From positions 248,001 through 312,000 of the forward strand of contig CAVPYB010000001.1 in NCBI GenBank assembly GCA_963709875.1: a stretch of DNA of 64,000 nucleotides. Reading direction: 5' to 3'. Shown piece by piece: positions 53,441 to 62,316 of this stretch. A model generated the notes under the pieces. That model ran no database searches. It was not told the origin of the DNA and worked only from the letters and a program-made list of their open reading frames with translations. The translations under genes and the position numbers were made by a program. Each line of letters begins with the position of its first letter. The stretch's first letter is position 1. This DNA comes from JAQBDA01 sp963709875 (GTDB lineage Bacteria; Chloroflexota; Anaerolineae; Anaerolineales; UBA4823).

Positions 53441-54217
53441 ATGAAGAAAACCACAATTTGTATTAGTATCGTGTTACTTGGATTGCTGTTATTGACGGCT
53501 TGCGGGGCATCCTCCCAGGGCGATACGGCACAGGCAGGAGCATCCACCGGGATTGTTGCCTCCGGGGATGCTGCCATCCAGGACACAGGTTTAGCTGTCA
53601 CGCCCGCCCCTGGGGAAGGCAGCCAGCCGCTTGCGATGCAGCTTGCCCTGGGCATCTTTAGATTGGAAGCTACGGATAACCCCGTGGGTGCCGAGCAGGC
53701 GGCGGCGCTGCTGCCCCTGTGGAAAGCGGCTCGCAGCCTGAGCCAGAGCGAGACGGTGGCGACCGAAGAGCTGCAAGCTGTGATCGACCAGATCGAGGAC
53801 ACGATGACAGCCGACCAGCTGGCAGCCCTGGTGGGAATGAGCACAGATCCCGCCGATATGAATGCGCTTGCCGAGCAGTACGGGTTCGAGTTCGGTTTTG
53901 GATCAGGTCAGTCTGGAGACCTCAGCCCTGAGATGCAGGCTACAATGCAGGCGGCCCGGGAGAGCGGACAGCCTCCACCCGAAGGTTTTGGTGTTGGCAG
54001 AGGTTCCGGCATTGGTGGTGGTCCTGGTGGTGGGTCCGGTCTCGGGGAAGGTCTTTCCCCCGAGCAGCGCCAGACCGCGGTAGCCGAGCGCGGCGGGCTC
54101 CGCCGGGTAGGGCTGGGAGTTCCCGTCGTCGCTGCTGGATGCGGTGATCGAATTCCTGGAGGCCAAAATATAGCCTGCGTTTTCTTCTCCTTTGCGAAAG
54201 CGCCGCTCATCGATTGA
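53441..54217 (+). CDS. Lipoprotein, C terminus probably frameshifted
   Basis: 258 residues as read. Lipobox LLTAC near residue 21. A helical domain (about 60-150) rich in Ala/Gln/Glu follows, then a Gly/Pro-rich tail. After about residue 215 the frame gives low-complexity sequence; a neighbouring frame gives SLLDAVIEFLEAKI ending at 54173, a more natural end, so a one-base shift near 54090-54120 is likely. Function unknown. It follows the MacAB-type operon and is upstream of a strong terminator. Confidence 0.7.
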   Translation: MKKTTICISIVLLGLLLLTACGASSQGDTAQAGASTGIVASGDAAIQDTGLAVTPAPGEGSQPLAMQLALGIFRLEATDNPVGAEQAAALLPLWKAARSLSQSETVATEELQAVIDQIEDTMTADQLAALVGMSTDPADMNALAEQYGFEFGFGSGQSGDLSPEMQATMQAARESGQPPPEGFGVGRGSGIGGGPGGGSGLGEGLSPEQRQTAVAERGGLRRVGLGVPVVAAGCGDRIPGGQNIACVFFSFAKAPLID

Positions 54218-54236
54218 GATGAGCGGCGCTGATTTT
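54199..54236 (+). terminator. Rho-independent terminator
   Basis: Perfect 12-bp stem AGCGCCGCTCAT/ATGAGCGGCGCT (54199-54210 with 54219-54230), 8-nt loop, then GATTTT. Ends the exporter-lipoprotein transcript. Confidence 0.85.
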
Positions 54237-54352
54237 AAGGATTAGGACAGTCTGGTCTGGGTGTACCGGTTTCAGGGGAAGTCCTCACCCCAGAGAAGAG
54301 CGCAGGGTTTCGGAATGACATGTTGTAACGAGTGTAGATCCTTTGGAGCCTG

Positions 54353-55721
54353 TCATTCTGCCGGTAGGTAAATGGTGAAGGTAGTCCCTTTTCCCGCCTC
54401 ACTCGCTGCGTTGATCGTACCCCCCTGGGCCTCGACCAGCGATTTGGCGATGGAAAGCCCCAATCCGGACTCGCCCTCCGGGTGCTGGCGGGCCTTATCT
54501 CCCCGGTAAGAGCGTTCGAAGATATACGGCAGGTCTTCTGGCGGGATGCCCTCGCCGTTATCGACCACGGACAGCCAGACCTGCTCGCCTGAACGACCGG
54601 CGGTTAAGGTGATCCGCCCGCCGGCAGGTGTGTAGCGCAGGGCATTGCTCATCAGGTTCCCCAGCACCTGCACCATGCGTTCGACGTCCACCTCGATCTC
54701 GGGCAGGCCTGGTGCAGCTTCAACCTGGATGGCAATCTCCTGCCCGTCTGCCTGAACCCGGTAGGCGCTGGCGGTGCGCTTGAGCAGCACCTCCGGCGCT
54801 ATTCGCTGGGTAACCAATGGCAGCTCACCGGCGTCGGCCAGCGATAATGTCTTCAGGTCATCCACCAGGCGGCTGAGGTGTTGGGTCTCTGTATGCAGGA
54901 CATCGAACATCCCCGGGGTGGCCTCCAGCTTACCGTCGTTCAGCGCTTCGGTGTAGCCCATGATCACGCTGAGCGGTGTGCGCAGGTCGTGGGCGATGTC
55001 GGCGGTCATCTTGCGGCGCAGCCGGTTCGAGTGCTCGAGCTCCGCGCTCATCAGGTTGAAGGACTCTGCCAGCTCGCCCAATTCATCTTGCGAGCGCACC
55101 TCAACCTGGTAGCCCAACCTGCCCTTTGCCAACTCTTTGGTCGCTGCGGTCAGCTCCCGCAGGGAGCGTGTCAGCGTGTAGGCCAGGATGCCCCCCAAAA
55201 CCAACGCGATGCCCGTGGCGGCAACCGCGCTCAATAGGGTCGCCTGGTTGCACCGCGCGCAGGAAGTTGCCCTCCGGCGTGCCCGGCCTCCAGCGGTCGA
55301 TGGCGGGTGTGAAGATCAGCCAGCCGATCGTCTCGCCATCCAATTCAAGCGCCACCCCTTTGTTCAGATCGCTGTTGGACAGTCTGCTGCCGGCAGTACC
55401 TTGTTTCCCAAACACGACCTTCCCGTCGGCGTCGGTTATCACGAACAACGCCCGCAGCGCCTCCAATCGGGGATTGGGATTGCGGAAGGGAGGCACAGCA
55501 CTCTGCTGTGATTGCCGGATTGCAGCTTCAACACCCTGCCAGGATCCATTCACCTGGTAATAACGCAACAGGCCGGTGATCATAGCCTGCTGGTTCTGGT
55601 CCAATACCAGCCGGTCGAACTCGCGCTGCGTGCGGTATTGCACGAAAACTGCCACCAGCACCGCACCGATCAGCCCGACCAGCAGGAACGCCAACGTGAG
55701 CTTGAGCGCCAGCGACCTCAT
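54353..55721 (-). pseudogene. Sensor histidine kinase, frameshifted
   Basis: About 455 residues joined. N-terminal helix, extracytoplasmic sensor (about 30-150), second helix, HAMP (TRSLRELTAATKELAKGRLG), H box ADIAHDLRTPLSV with the phospho-His, N box NLMSNALRYT, G boxes VDNGEGIPPEDLPYIFERSYRG and GESGLGLSIAK. An extra C near 55243 breaks the frame between FLRAVQ and ATLLSAVAAT. Both halves are well conserved, so an assembly error is as likely as decay. Its start overlaps the response regulator stop (ATGA). Confidence 0.85.
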
Positions 55722-56422
55722 GCCTGCACCTGCTCTCTCCGCCGGGGGGCGAAGCGGTACCCGACGCCGTATACCGTCTCGACGTAGCGCGGCTGGTTGG
55801 GGTCGGGTTCGATCTTTGCCCTCAGGTTGCGGATGTGCACATCGATCGTGCGCTCGTAGCCTTCGTATGCCGACCCCTGCAGCCGTTCCAGCAGCTCCAG
55901 GCGCGAGAACGCCCGCCCTGGGGCGGCCATCAGGGTTGCCAAGATGTCGAATTCGGACGGGGTCAGATCGATCTGGGTACCGGCAATGATGACCACGCGG
56001 CCAACCCGATCCAGGGTGATGTCGGCGACCCTGAGGATGTCCTGGTCGACGGATTGTTTCTCGGCCCGCCGCAATACGGCACGCACGCGCGCGGTCAGCT
56101 CGCGCATGCTGAAGGGTTTTGTGATGTAATCGTCAGCCCCCAGCTCCAGCCCCAACACCTTGTCATTCTCGTCCAGTTTGGCGGTCAAAATGATGATGGG
56201 CGCATCCCCTTCACGGCTGTAGGTGCGCATGAACTCGTAGCCGCCCATCTCCGGCATCATCAGGTCCAGGATGATCAGGTCCGGTTTCTCGTGGCGGACG
56301 ACGTACAGCGCTTGCTGCCCGTCCTCCGCCTGGACGATGTCGAAGCCTTCCTGAGAGAGGTACTGCTTCAACAGGGCTCGCAGCTCTTTCTTGTCGTCAA
56401 CGACGAGGATTTTTTTTGCCAT
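55718..56422 (-). CDS. OmpR/PhoB-family response regulator
   Basis: 234 residues. Receiver domain with KILVVDDKKELR, phospho-acceptor Asp in LIILDLMMPEMGG (about 54), Lys in KPFS (about 104); C-terminal winged helix ending TIDVHIRNLRAKIEPDPNQPRYVETVYGVGYRF. It is paired with the histidine kinase downstream by a 4-nt overlap. Possible targets are the adjacent lipoprotein/exporter and the secreted protein at 56769, by proximity only. Confidence 0.94.
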   Translation of the reverse strand: MAKKILVVDDKKELRALLKQYLSQEGFDIVQAEDGQQALYVVRHEKPDLIILDLMMPEMGGYEFMRTYSREGDAPIIILTAKLDENDKVLGLELGADDYITKPFSMRELTARVRAVLRRAEKQSVDQDILRVADITLDRVGRVVIIAGTQIDLTPSEFDILATLMAAPGRAFSRLELLERLQGSAYEGYERTIDVHIRNLRAKIEPDPNQPRYVETVYGVGYRFAPRRREQVQA

Positions 56423-56463
56423 TGTTCTATATGCTTCCCTATTGCAGTCGGGATCTTTTAAAG

Positions 56464-56560
56464 AGGACTGGCAGTCCTACGTTACCGGTTACACTGGTTA
56501 GCTGTCGATCCATTAGGCGCTTCAGCTCTTACCAACTGCCAGCGCAGGACTACCAGTCCT
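56464..56560. repeat. Two copies of a short palindromic unit (AGGACTnnCAGTCCT type)
   Basis: AGGACTG-G-CAGTCCT at 56464-56478 and AGGACT-ACC-AGTCCT at 56546-56560. The spacing and palindromic form suggest a REP-type pair or paired binding sites upstream of the response regulator. Confidence 0.55.
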
Positions 56561-56653
56561 GGCTGCATTGTTTAAAAAAAGACGTTTGACATACCACAGA
56601 TTGTCTTCCTGTCCTTCATTATATTACGTTCTACGCAGCATCGATTTAAGAGT

Positions 56654-56683
56654 CGGGAGCGCAGCCGCCGAGCTGCGCTCCCG
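56654..56683 (-). terminator. Strong hairpin after secreted protein gene
   Basis: Perfect 12-bp stem (56654-56665 with 56672-56683), 6-nt loop. No clear T tract follows on either strand, so terminator function is uncertain. It lies between the response regulator start and the stop at 56769. Confidence 0.45.
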
Positions 56684-56768
56684 AGATAGTTTGTATTGTC
56701 GCTGCCGCAGTGGATGCCGGATTCATACAGGAGGAGCACCCCTGGGGCAGGACAATGCAACCGGCTGG

Positions 56769-57332
56769 TTATTCACCACCGGATGGGTCGAGCTGGGGTG
56801 CGAAGCCGGGCTGGCCGAAGTTATTAAAGCCTCGCCCTTGGTTTCCGCCTTGAAATCTACCACGACCTCCAAATCCAGGGCCCGGGATGTAGCTGTTGTC
56901 CAGACCTTCGATCAGCCAGTCGTAGTGATCCTGGGTGATGGTGCCGTTCTCCAGCGCCTGACCGAAGGCATCGCGCATGGCTTCTGCTTTCTCAGCCTGG
57001 AGGACTTCCATCTCTGCCTGGACGGCGGACTGCACCGTCTCATGCAGCTCGACCAGGTTGACACCCTTTTCCTCGGCGATGTCGGCCAGAGTCTTGCCGG
57101 CCCACAGCTGTGCCGATAGCTCCTCGGCGGTCATGCCGAGCGCTTCAGCGGCGGCTTCAAGCCCGGCCTGGCCTCCCAACAGCCTGCCGGAGCCTCTACC
57201 ACCGGGGCGTCCGTAGGACATCTCCGCGGTAGGGGTGGTGTCATCCTGGGCGAAGGCGATGCCGGTCAAAAGCACCCCCAGCGCACCGAACACCAGTAAG
57301 CTTGCTAAACCAATCTTCAACCATTTACTCAT
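56769..57332 (-). CDS. Secreted Gly-rich protein with MTAEEL helical repeat region
   Basis: 187 residues. Signal peptide (KIGLASLLVFGALGVLLTGIAFA). Then an Arg/Gly linker, a helical part with AEALGMTAEELSAQLWAGKTLADIAEEKGVNLVELHETV (about 70-110), and a Gly/Arg/Phe-rich tail. The middle resembles small secreted DUF2680-like proteins. ATG 57332 follows AGGAG by 7 nt; the longer frame to 57410 lacks a site. Function unknown. Confidence 0.75.
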   Translation of the reverse strand: MSKWLKIGLASLLVFGALGVLLTGIAFAQDDTTPTAEMSYGRPGGRGSGRLLGGQAGLEAAAEALGMTAEELSAQLWAGKTLADIAEEKGVNLVELHETVQSAVQAEMEVLQAEKAEAMRDAFGQALENGTITQDHYDWLIEGLDNSYIPGPGFGGRGRFQGGNQGRGFNNFGQPGFAPQLDPSGGE

Positions 57333-57599
57333 ATCGTTGCTCCTTTCTGAAATTTTCATGTTAGTGGGTGTACTCAGTCGACTCCGTTGGATCCATATAC
57401 AGGATAGCAAGGGAATGTTCAGAAAATATGAAGAAGTGATTTAGATTAGATTTAGATTGCCCATCCTGATTCGCAATTCCTAACTCGCCTGGGCGCAGCT
57501 AGGCAGGAATATTCGACAGGCAATATTACTCTTGCTGTGCCCCTACCTGAAACCCGGAACACCTGACACTTCCATCTCCCATCAGGTATAATTGCGGAC

Positions 57600-58961
57600 A
57601 TGTATTATCACATTTGGACTGAAGGCTGCCAGATGAACGTGGCAGATTCGCAGCGCGTCGCCTCCGCCCTGGAGCGCCTGGGCTACAATGCCGTGGGCAA
57701 ACCCGACCAGGCGGACGTGATCGTGCTGAACACCTGCGTGGTGCGCCAGAGCGCCGAAGACAAAGCTGTTGGTCGCCTGTTCTCGCTGCGCCCGCTTAAG
57801 GAACGCAACCCGCACCTGGTGGTCAACCTGATGGGCTGCCTGGTGGGCGTCAAAGGGCATGAGCATCTGCAGAAGCGCTTCCCGTTCGTGGATGTGTTCT
57901 CCCCGCCCTCCGACCCGGGCCCGCTGGTCGCCCACCTGACCCAGGACGACAGCCGCCTGCAGGAGCAGGCCGAGACCGAGTCTCGCTTCGCCATGATGGA
58001 CGGCGAGCTGGTGCTGCCGGAAGAGCAGCGCGGCTCGCTGGTTGCCTCGCACGTGCCGGTGGTGCTGGGCTGCTCGCACGCCTGCACTTTCTGCATCATC
58101 CCCTACCGCCGCGGCGTGGAGCGCAGCCGCCATGTGGGCGAGATAACCGCCGAGGTGCGCGCCCTGGTTGCGCAGGGTGTCAAGGAAGTCACCCTGCTGG
58201 GGCAGATCGTCGACCGCTACGGCAAGGACATCTCGGATGGGCCGGACCTGGCAGGGCTGCTGCGCATCGTGCACGAAGTGGACGGACTGGAGCGGGTGCG
58301 CTTCCTGACCTCCCACCCCAACTGGATGACGGACGAGCTGCTGGAGGCGGTGGCGGAGCTGCCCAAGGTCATGCCGCATATCGAGGTGCCGGTGCAAGCT
58401 GGTGACGATGAAGTGCTGGAGAACATGAAGCGCGGCTACACCGCCGATGACTACCGCCGCCTGGTTGCCCGCATACGAGCGCGCATCCCGGACGTCTCCA
58501 TTGCTACAGACGTGATCGTCGGCTTCCCCGGCGAGAGCGAGGCACAGTTCCAGCGCACTTACAACCTGCTGAGGGAGCTGGAACTGGACGTGGCCCACCT
58601 GGCGCGCTATTCATCCCGCCCGGGCACAGTTGCTGAGCGGCGCATGGCCGATGATGTGCCCGAGGAGGAGAAGTGGCGCCGCTTCCGCCTGCTGGAGGAC
58701 CTGCAGGAGGGCATCGCCGCCCGCATAAACGCCGGCTACCTGGGTGAGACGGTGGAAGTGCTTTTCGAAGAGCAGGTGCGCGGCCGCTGGAAAGGGCGCA
58801 CGCCGACCAATAAGCTGGTATTCGTGGAGACGGATGAGGACCTGCGCGGCCAACTTCGCCATGTGCGCATCACCTGGACCGGTCCCTGGTCGATGCAGGC
58901 TGCCCTGCCGCACCGCACCGGCAGTGACTTGCCCCTGGGGCTGGTTCCTATTTCTATCTAA
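57600..58961 (+). CDS. MiaB-family methylthiotransferase (radical SAM)
   Basis: 453 residues. UPF0004 domain with three Cys (TEGCQMN, LNTCVVR, LMGCLVG) for the auxiliary cluster; radical SAM motif GCSHACTFCIIPYRRG near 158-165; C-terminal TRAM domain (YLGETVEVLFEE...NKLVFVE). Family members add methylthio groups to tRNA i6A37 or t6A37; MiaB is the better fit by overall pattern, but the subgroup is not certain. No ribosome binding site is obvious; transcription may be leaderless. GC-rich, with strong codon bias. Confidence 0.9.
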   Translation: MYYHIWTEGCQMNVADSQRVASALERLGYNAVGKPDQADVIVLNTCVVRQSAEDKAVGRLFSLRPLKERNPHLVVNLMGCLVGVKGHEHLQKRFPFVDVFSPPSDPGPLVAHLTQDDSRLQEQAETESRFAMMDGELVLPEEQRGSLVASHVPVVLGCSHACTFCIIPYRRGVERSRHVGEITAEVRALVAQGVKEVTLLGQIVDRYGKDISDGPDLAGLLRIVHEVDGLERVRFLTSHPNWMTDELLEAVAELPKVMPHIEVPVQAGDDEVLENMKRGYTADDYRRLVARIRARIPDVSIATDVIVGFPGESEAQFQRTYNLLRELELDVAHLARYSSRPGTVAERRMADDVPEEEKWRRFRLLEDLQEGIAARINAGYLGETVEVLFEEQVRGRWKGRTPTNKLVFVETDEDLRGQLRHVRITWTGPWSMQAALPHRTGSDLPLGLVPISI

Positions 58962-59022
58962 TTCTGTATCTGGCTTGATGCACTCCAGAGCGACACTTCC
59001 ATGGCTGGGGATGGTTTAGGTT

Positions 59023-60306
59023 TTGTCAGACTATAAATCCGCCGCAGACAAACTCTATCGCGCCAAATATGGTGAAATTTTGGCCGCGCTGCTGCGCCAA
59101 TCCGGCTACCAGCATATCGACCTGGCAGAGGAAGCGGTGCAGATTGCCTATCAGCGCGCCCTTGAGAAATGGCCGGCTGGGATGCCGGACAACCCGGGCG
59201 GCTGGCTGTATACCGTGGCTCGAAACGCCTTTTATGAATCGCTGCGCAGGACGAGAACCGAAAACCAGAAGCTGGAGCTGATCCAGGGTGAAACCGGTCC
59301 GGCGGGCAGCTCGACATTACCCTCCGACAGATTGGATGAATTCAAAAGCGTTCCGGATGACCTGGCGGCGATGATCCTGCTGTGCTGCAACCCGGAGCTC
59401 AACCCGAAGGCCCAGGTATGCCTGACATTGAAGTCAGCGTGCGGGTTCTCGGTGAAGGAGATTGCCCGCTCGCTGGGCATGCAGGAAGAGGCGACGAAAA
59501 AGATTATCACCCGGGCAAAGCTAAAGATCGCAGACGACCAGGGGGTATTCCGCGATCTGGATACCGGCAAAATTTCAGCGCGCTTCCCGCTGGTGCTGGA
59601 AACACTCTACGCCATTTTTAATGAAGGCTATGCGGCTAGCAGCGGAGACCTGCAGCTCCGCCGGGAGGTTGCAGAAGATGCCATTCGCCTGGCAGATATC
59701 TTCCTGCAGACGAGCTTCACACCCAGGCAGTACCTCGGCGAGCTGTACGCATTGGTCGCTTTGATGCTCTTCCAATTCGCCCGCTTCGATGCTCGCATAG
59801 ATGAATCTGGTCTACCTGTCCGCCTGCAAGAGCAGGACCGCGCTCGTTGGGATCAAGAGATGATCTCTGCCGGTTTCGAAGCCCTCAAGACTTCGCAATC
59901 AGCCGGGCAGCCGTCGATCTACCACCTTGAAGCCAGGCTCGCAACTCAGCATGCAGTAAGCCCATCCTTCGAACAGACCGACTGGCAGGTGATCCTTAGC
60001 CTATACGACCAGCTCCTGCTGCTGAAAGATACGCCGGAGGTAAGGCTGAGCCGGGTTGTCGCACTCAAGTACGCCACAGGCTGGCAGACGGCACTGGATG
60101 AGCTGGAAGCGCTCGAATCTGAGGTGCAGGCCGCGGCAGCGATGACCGTCGCCCGGTCGTTTCTGTTCCACGCAGTCCGGGCGGACCTGCTCGAATCTGC
60201 GGACCGGCGGCTCGAGGCACTGAGCGAGTGGGAAAAAGCGGGCAAAAACGCTCCGACGAAAGCGGACGCAGCTTATATCAACAATAAGCTGGCTAATCTT
60301 CCTTGA
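59023..60306 (+). CDS. ECF RNA polymerase sigma factor with C-terminal extension (ECF42-like)
   Basis: 427 residues. Sigma-70 region 2 (LYRAKYGEILAALLRQSGYQHIDLAEEAVQIAYQRALEKWP, GWLYTVARN) and region 4 (TLKSACGFSVKEIARSLGMQEEATKKIITRAK), followed by a long C-terminal domain (DUF6596/TPR-like, NEGYAASSGDL). This architecture with a YCII/DGPF protein next door is the ECF42 group, which has no anti-sigma factor. The start is TTG 59023; no upstream in-frame ATG is available. Confidence 0.88.
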   Translation: MSDYKSAADKLYRAKYGEILAALLRQSGYQHIDLAEEAVQIAYQRALEKWPAGMPDNPGGWLYTVARNAFYESLRRTRTENQKLELIQGETGPAGSSTLPSDRLDEFKSVPDDLAAMILLCCNPELNPKAQVCLTLKSACGFSVKEIARSLGMQEEATKKIITRAKLKIADDQGVFRDLDTGKISARFPLVLETLYAIFNEGYAASSGDLQLRREVAEDAIRLADIFLQTSFTPRQYLGELYALVALMLFQFARFDARIDESGLPVRLQEQDRARWDQEMISAGFEALKTSQSAGQPSIYHLEARLATQHAVSPSFEQTDWQVILSLYDQLLLLKDTPEVRLSRVVALKYATGWQTALDELEALESEVQAAAAMTVARSFLFHAVRADLLESADRRLEALSEWEKAGKNAPTKADAAYINNKLANLP

Positions 60307-60394
60307 AAGTGTCCCTAAATCGACCCTGCAACCATCTTTCTAATGAATGCATGGATCGACCCTGCGTTCTAACCCCACTTTATTGGAGGCAGGA

Positions 60395-60811
60395 ATGAGC
60401 TACTATATGATGTTATTACGGAATGAAAGCATTGATTTCGGAGCGTATTCCCCGGAGGAGATGCACAAGATCATGGCCGATTTCGATGTGTGGAACGCGC
60501 AGATGATCGCCGGAGAGCGGCTGATTGCCAGCGGCAGCTTGCAGGGCGGAGAAGGAAAAACGCTGCGCGCCGGGAATGTCATCGCAGATGGGCCTTACGG
60601 CGAGGTGAAAGAAGCCGTGATGGGATTTCTCTTGATCCAGGCGCAGGATATCGATGAGGCTACCGAGATCGCCTTGGGCTGCCCGTTCCTGCCGCGCGGC
60701 GGAAGTGTCGAGCTGCGCCATGTGCCGCAGCTGGAATTCGAAGATGCAGCCGGGCCTATTCTGGCTTCGCACGCTGCAGCACGCGAATTAAAGCTGGCGG
60801 GAGGGTCCTGA
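60395..60811 (+). CDS. YCII/DGPF-family protein
   Basis: 138 residues. MLLRNESIDF and IADGPYGEVKEAVMGFLLIQA match the YCII (DGPF) domain. GGAGG precedes ATG 60395. These proteins are the standard partner of ECF42 sigma factors; their biochemical role is unclear. A terminator follows. Confidence 0.88.
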   Translation: MSYYMMLLRNESIDFGAYSPEEMHKIMADFDVWNAQMIAGERLIASGSLQGGEGKTLRAGNVIADGPYGEVKEAVMGFLLIQAQDIDEATEIALGCPFLPRGGSVELRHVPQLEFEDAAGPILASHAAARELKLAGGS

Positions 60812-60839
60812 CCCTCGCCGTGAGCCATAGATGCACACT

Positions 60840-60877
60840 GCCCTCCAGTCAGTTCGCTGATTGGAGGGCTTTTTTTA
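60840..60877 (+). terminator. Terminator after sigma factor-YCII pair
   Basis: 13-bp stem (60840-60852 with 60857-60869, one G-T pair), loop TTCG, then TTTTTTT. Confidence 0.88.
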
Positions 60878-61002
60878 TTCCTGTCCCCAAATCGGATCTC
60901 TATCCATCTTCTTTAATGAATGCAAGAGTACGCTCTCGTATTCACATTTCACAGACCTTGCCTGCAGATTAACAATCCAGGCACAAATCAAAGGAGGATC
61001 GT

Positions 61003-61977
61003 ATGAACACACAGCATCAAACCATGGTTGGTAAGGTTGCCCTCGTCACCGGAGGCACCGGCGGCATCGGCAGGGAGACCGCGCTCGGTCTGGCAAGTTT
61101 AGGCGCGACGGTAGTTATCGTTGGCAAAGACCGTGCCCGCGGTGAGGCGGCGGTCGGCTACATCCGCGAGGGAAGCGGCAGCCAGAAGGTCTGCCTGATG
61201 ACCGCAGACCTGTCGAGCCAGGCTCAAGTACACCGGCTGGCGCAGCATTATCAGAGCGAATTTTCGCGCCTGGATGTGCTGGTCAACAATGTAGCCGGCG
61301 TATTCCGCCACCGCCAGGAAACGGTCGATGGTCTCGAAGCGACATTCGCCCTCGGGCATCTGGCGCCGTTCCTGCTGACAAACCTGCTGCTGCCGGCGCT
61401 GCAAGCCAGCGCGCCGGCGCGAATCGTCAATCTGGTCTCGGATGGGCACCGGATGGCAGCGCTTGACTTCGATGACCTGCAGGCCGAGCACTGGTATCGC
61501 GGTGTCGATATTTACATGCGCACCAAGCTGGCAAACGTATTGTTCACCTACGAGCTGGCACTGCGTTTGGAGGGCTCCGGCATCACAGCCAACGCGGCCG
61601 ATCCGGGCAGCGCGGACACGAATCTGATGCGCTCGACCACCCCCGATATGCTGCCTCCGATGATCCGGCTGATGTGGCCGGTCATCTCCCGCACGCTGGG
61701 GATCGCCTCGCAGGCAGCGCAGAGCTCGATTTACCTGGCCTCTGCCCTGGAGATGGATGGCGTAACAGGTCAATACGTCAGCCCAAAGCTCCAGCCGGTC
61801 GAAATCTTCGAAAGCCTCATACGATATCGAAACGGCTCGCAGGCTTTGGTCGCTGAGCGAGCAGCTGACCGGGATCAGCGTTGCGGGCGCAGCAGTACCG
61901 GCTGCGGCAGCCGGTGTCGCTGCCAAGGAAAGTGTCCCCGCCTTGTCCAGGTAGCCCGAGAGCGCAGGTGTTGCTGA
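61003..61977 (+). CDS. Short-chain dehydrogenase/reductase, C terminus probably frameshifted
   Basis: 324 residues as read. Rossmann motif TGGTGGIGRETALGLA near 16, NNVAG near 95, Ser of LVSDGH near 146 and YMRTK (Tyr/Lys) near 172; this is the retinol-dehydrogenase-like SDR group. After about residue 268 the frame becomes basic low-complexity sequence, while another frame reads SKASYDIETARRLWSLSEQLTGIS, the normal end, finishing at 61954. So one extra base near 61806 is likely. GGAGG precedes the ATG. Confidence 0.85.
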   Translation: MNTQHQTMVGKVALVTGGTGGIGRETALGLASLGATVVIVGKDRARGEAAVGYIREGSGSQKVCLMTADLSSQAQVHRLAQHYQSEFSRLDVLVNNVAGVFRHRQETVDGLEATFALGHLAPFLLTNLLLPALQASAPARIVNLVSDGHRMAALDFDDLQAEHWYRGVDIYMRTKLANVLFTYELALRLEGSGITANAADPGSADTNLMRSTTPDMLPPMIRLMWPVISRTLGIASQAAQSSIYLASALEMDGVTGQYVSPKLQPVEIFESLIRYRNGSQALVAERAADRDQRCGRSSTGCGSRCRCQGKCPRLVQVARERRCC

Positions 61978-62316
61978 TCCCCCGAAGACCGCACTCCGGC
62001 CTTGATATGCAGCAGCAACCTGGTCTAACTTGTATCCGGATCCCGCGATCGGTTCCGATAGCTCCCCTTTCCATGGCAGCAGCCTCTGCCGGGAGAGGGG
62101 AGCATTTTTCGTTCCGGTTGCCATTTTATTCAAATCATTGTAAACTCACTTTGAATCGATCATTTATCGCATTTCATGGCAAAACGGCGGGCTCTGGTAC
62201 GCGGCTGCTGGGGTTGGCCCTCGTGCTGCTGGCTTGATTTTTGGTATGTCGTTTGATGTTTGGAACTATGAACCTGCCTCATCCGTCTTAAGCGTGAGGA
62301 CGTAAGGAGAGAAACG
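61978..62316. other. Intergenic stretch, no gene seen
   Basis: About 340 bp without a convincing gene or hairpin. A purine-rich AAGGAGAGAAACG ribosome binding site for the next gene is at its end. Confidence 0.4.

Noticed and set aside
57582..58598. Long minus-strand open frame (338 codons) opposite the MiaB-like gene
   Set aside because: GC-rich coding DNA opens the opposite frame; the plus-strand product has all MiaB motifs and the minus translation resembles no protein.
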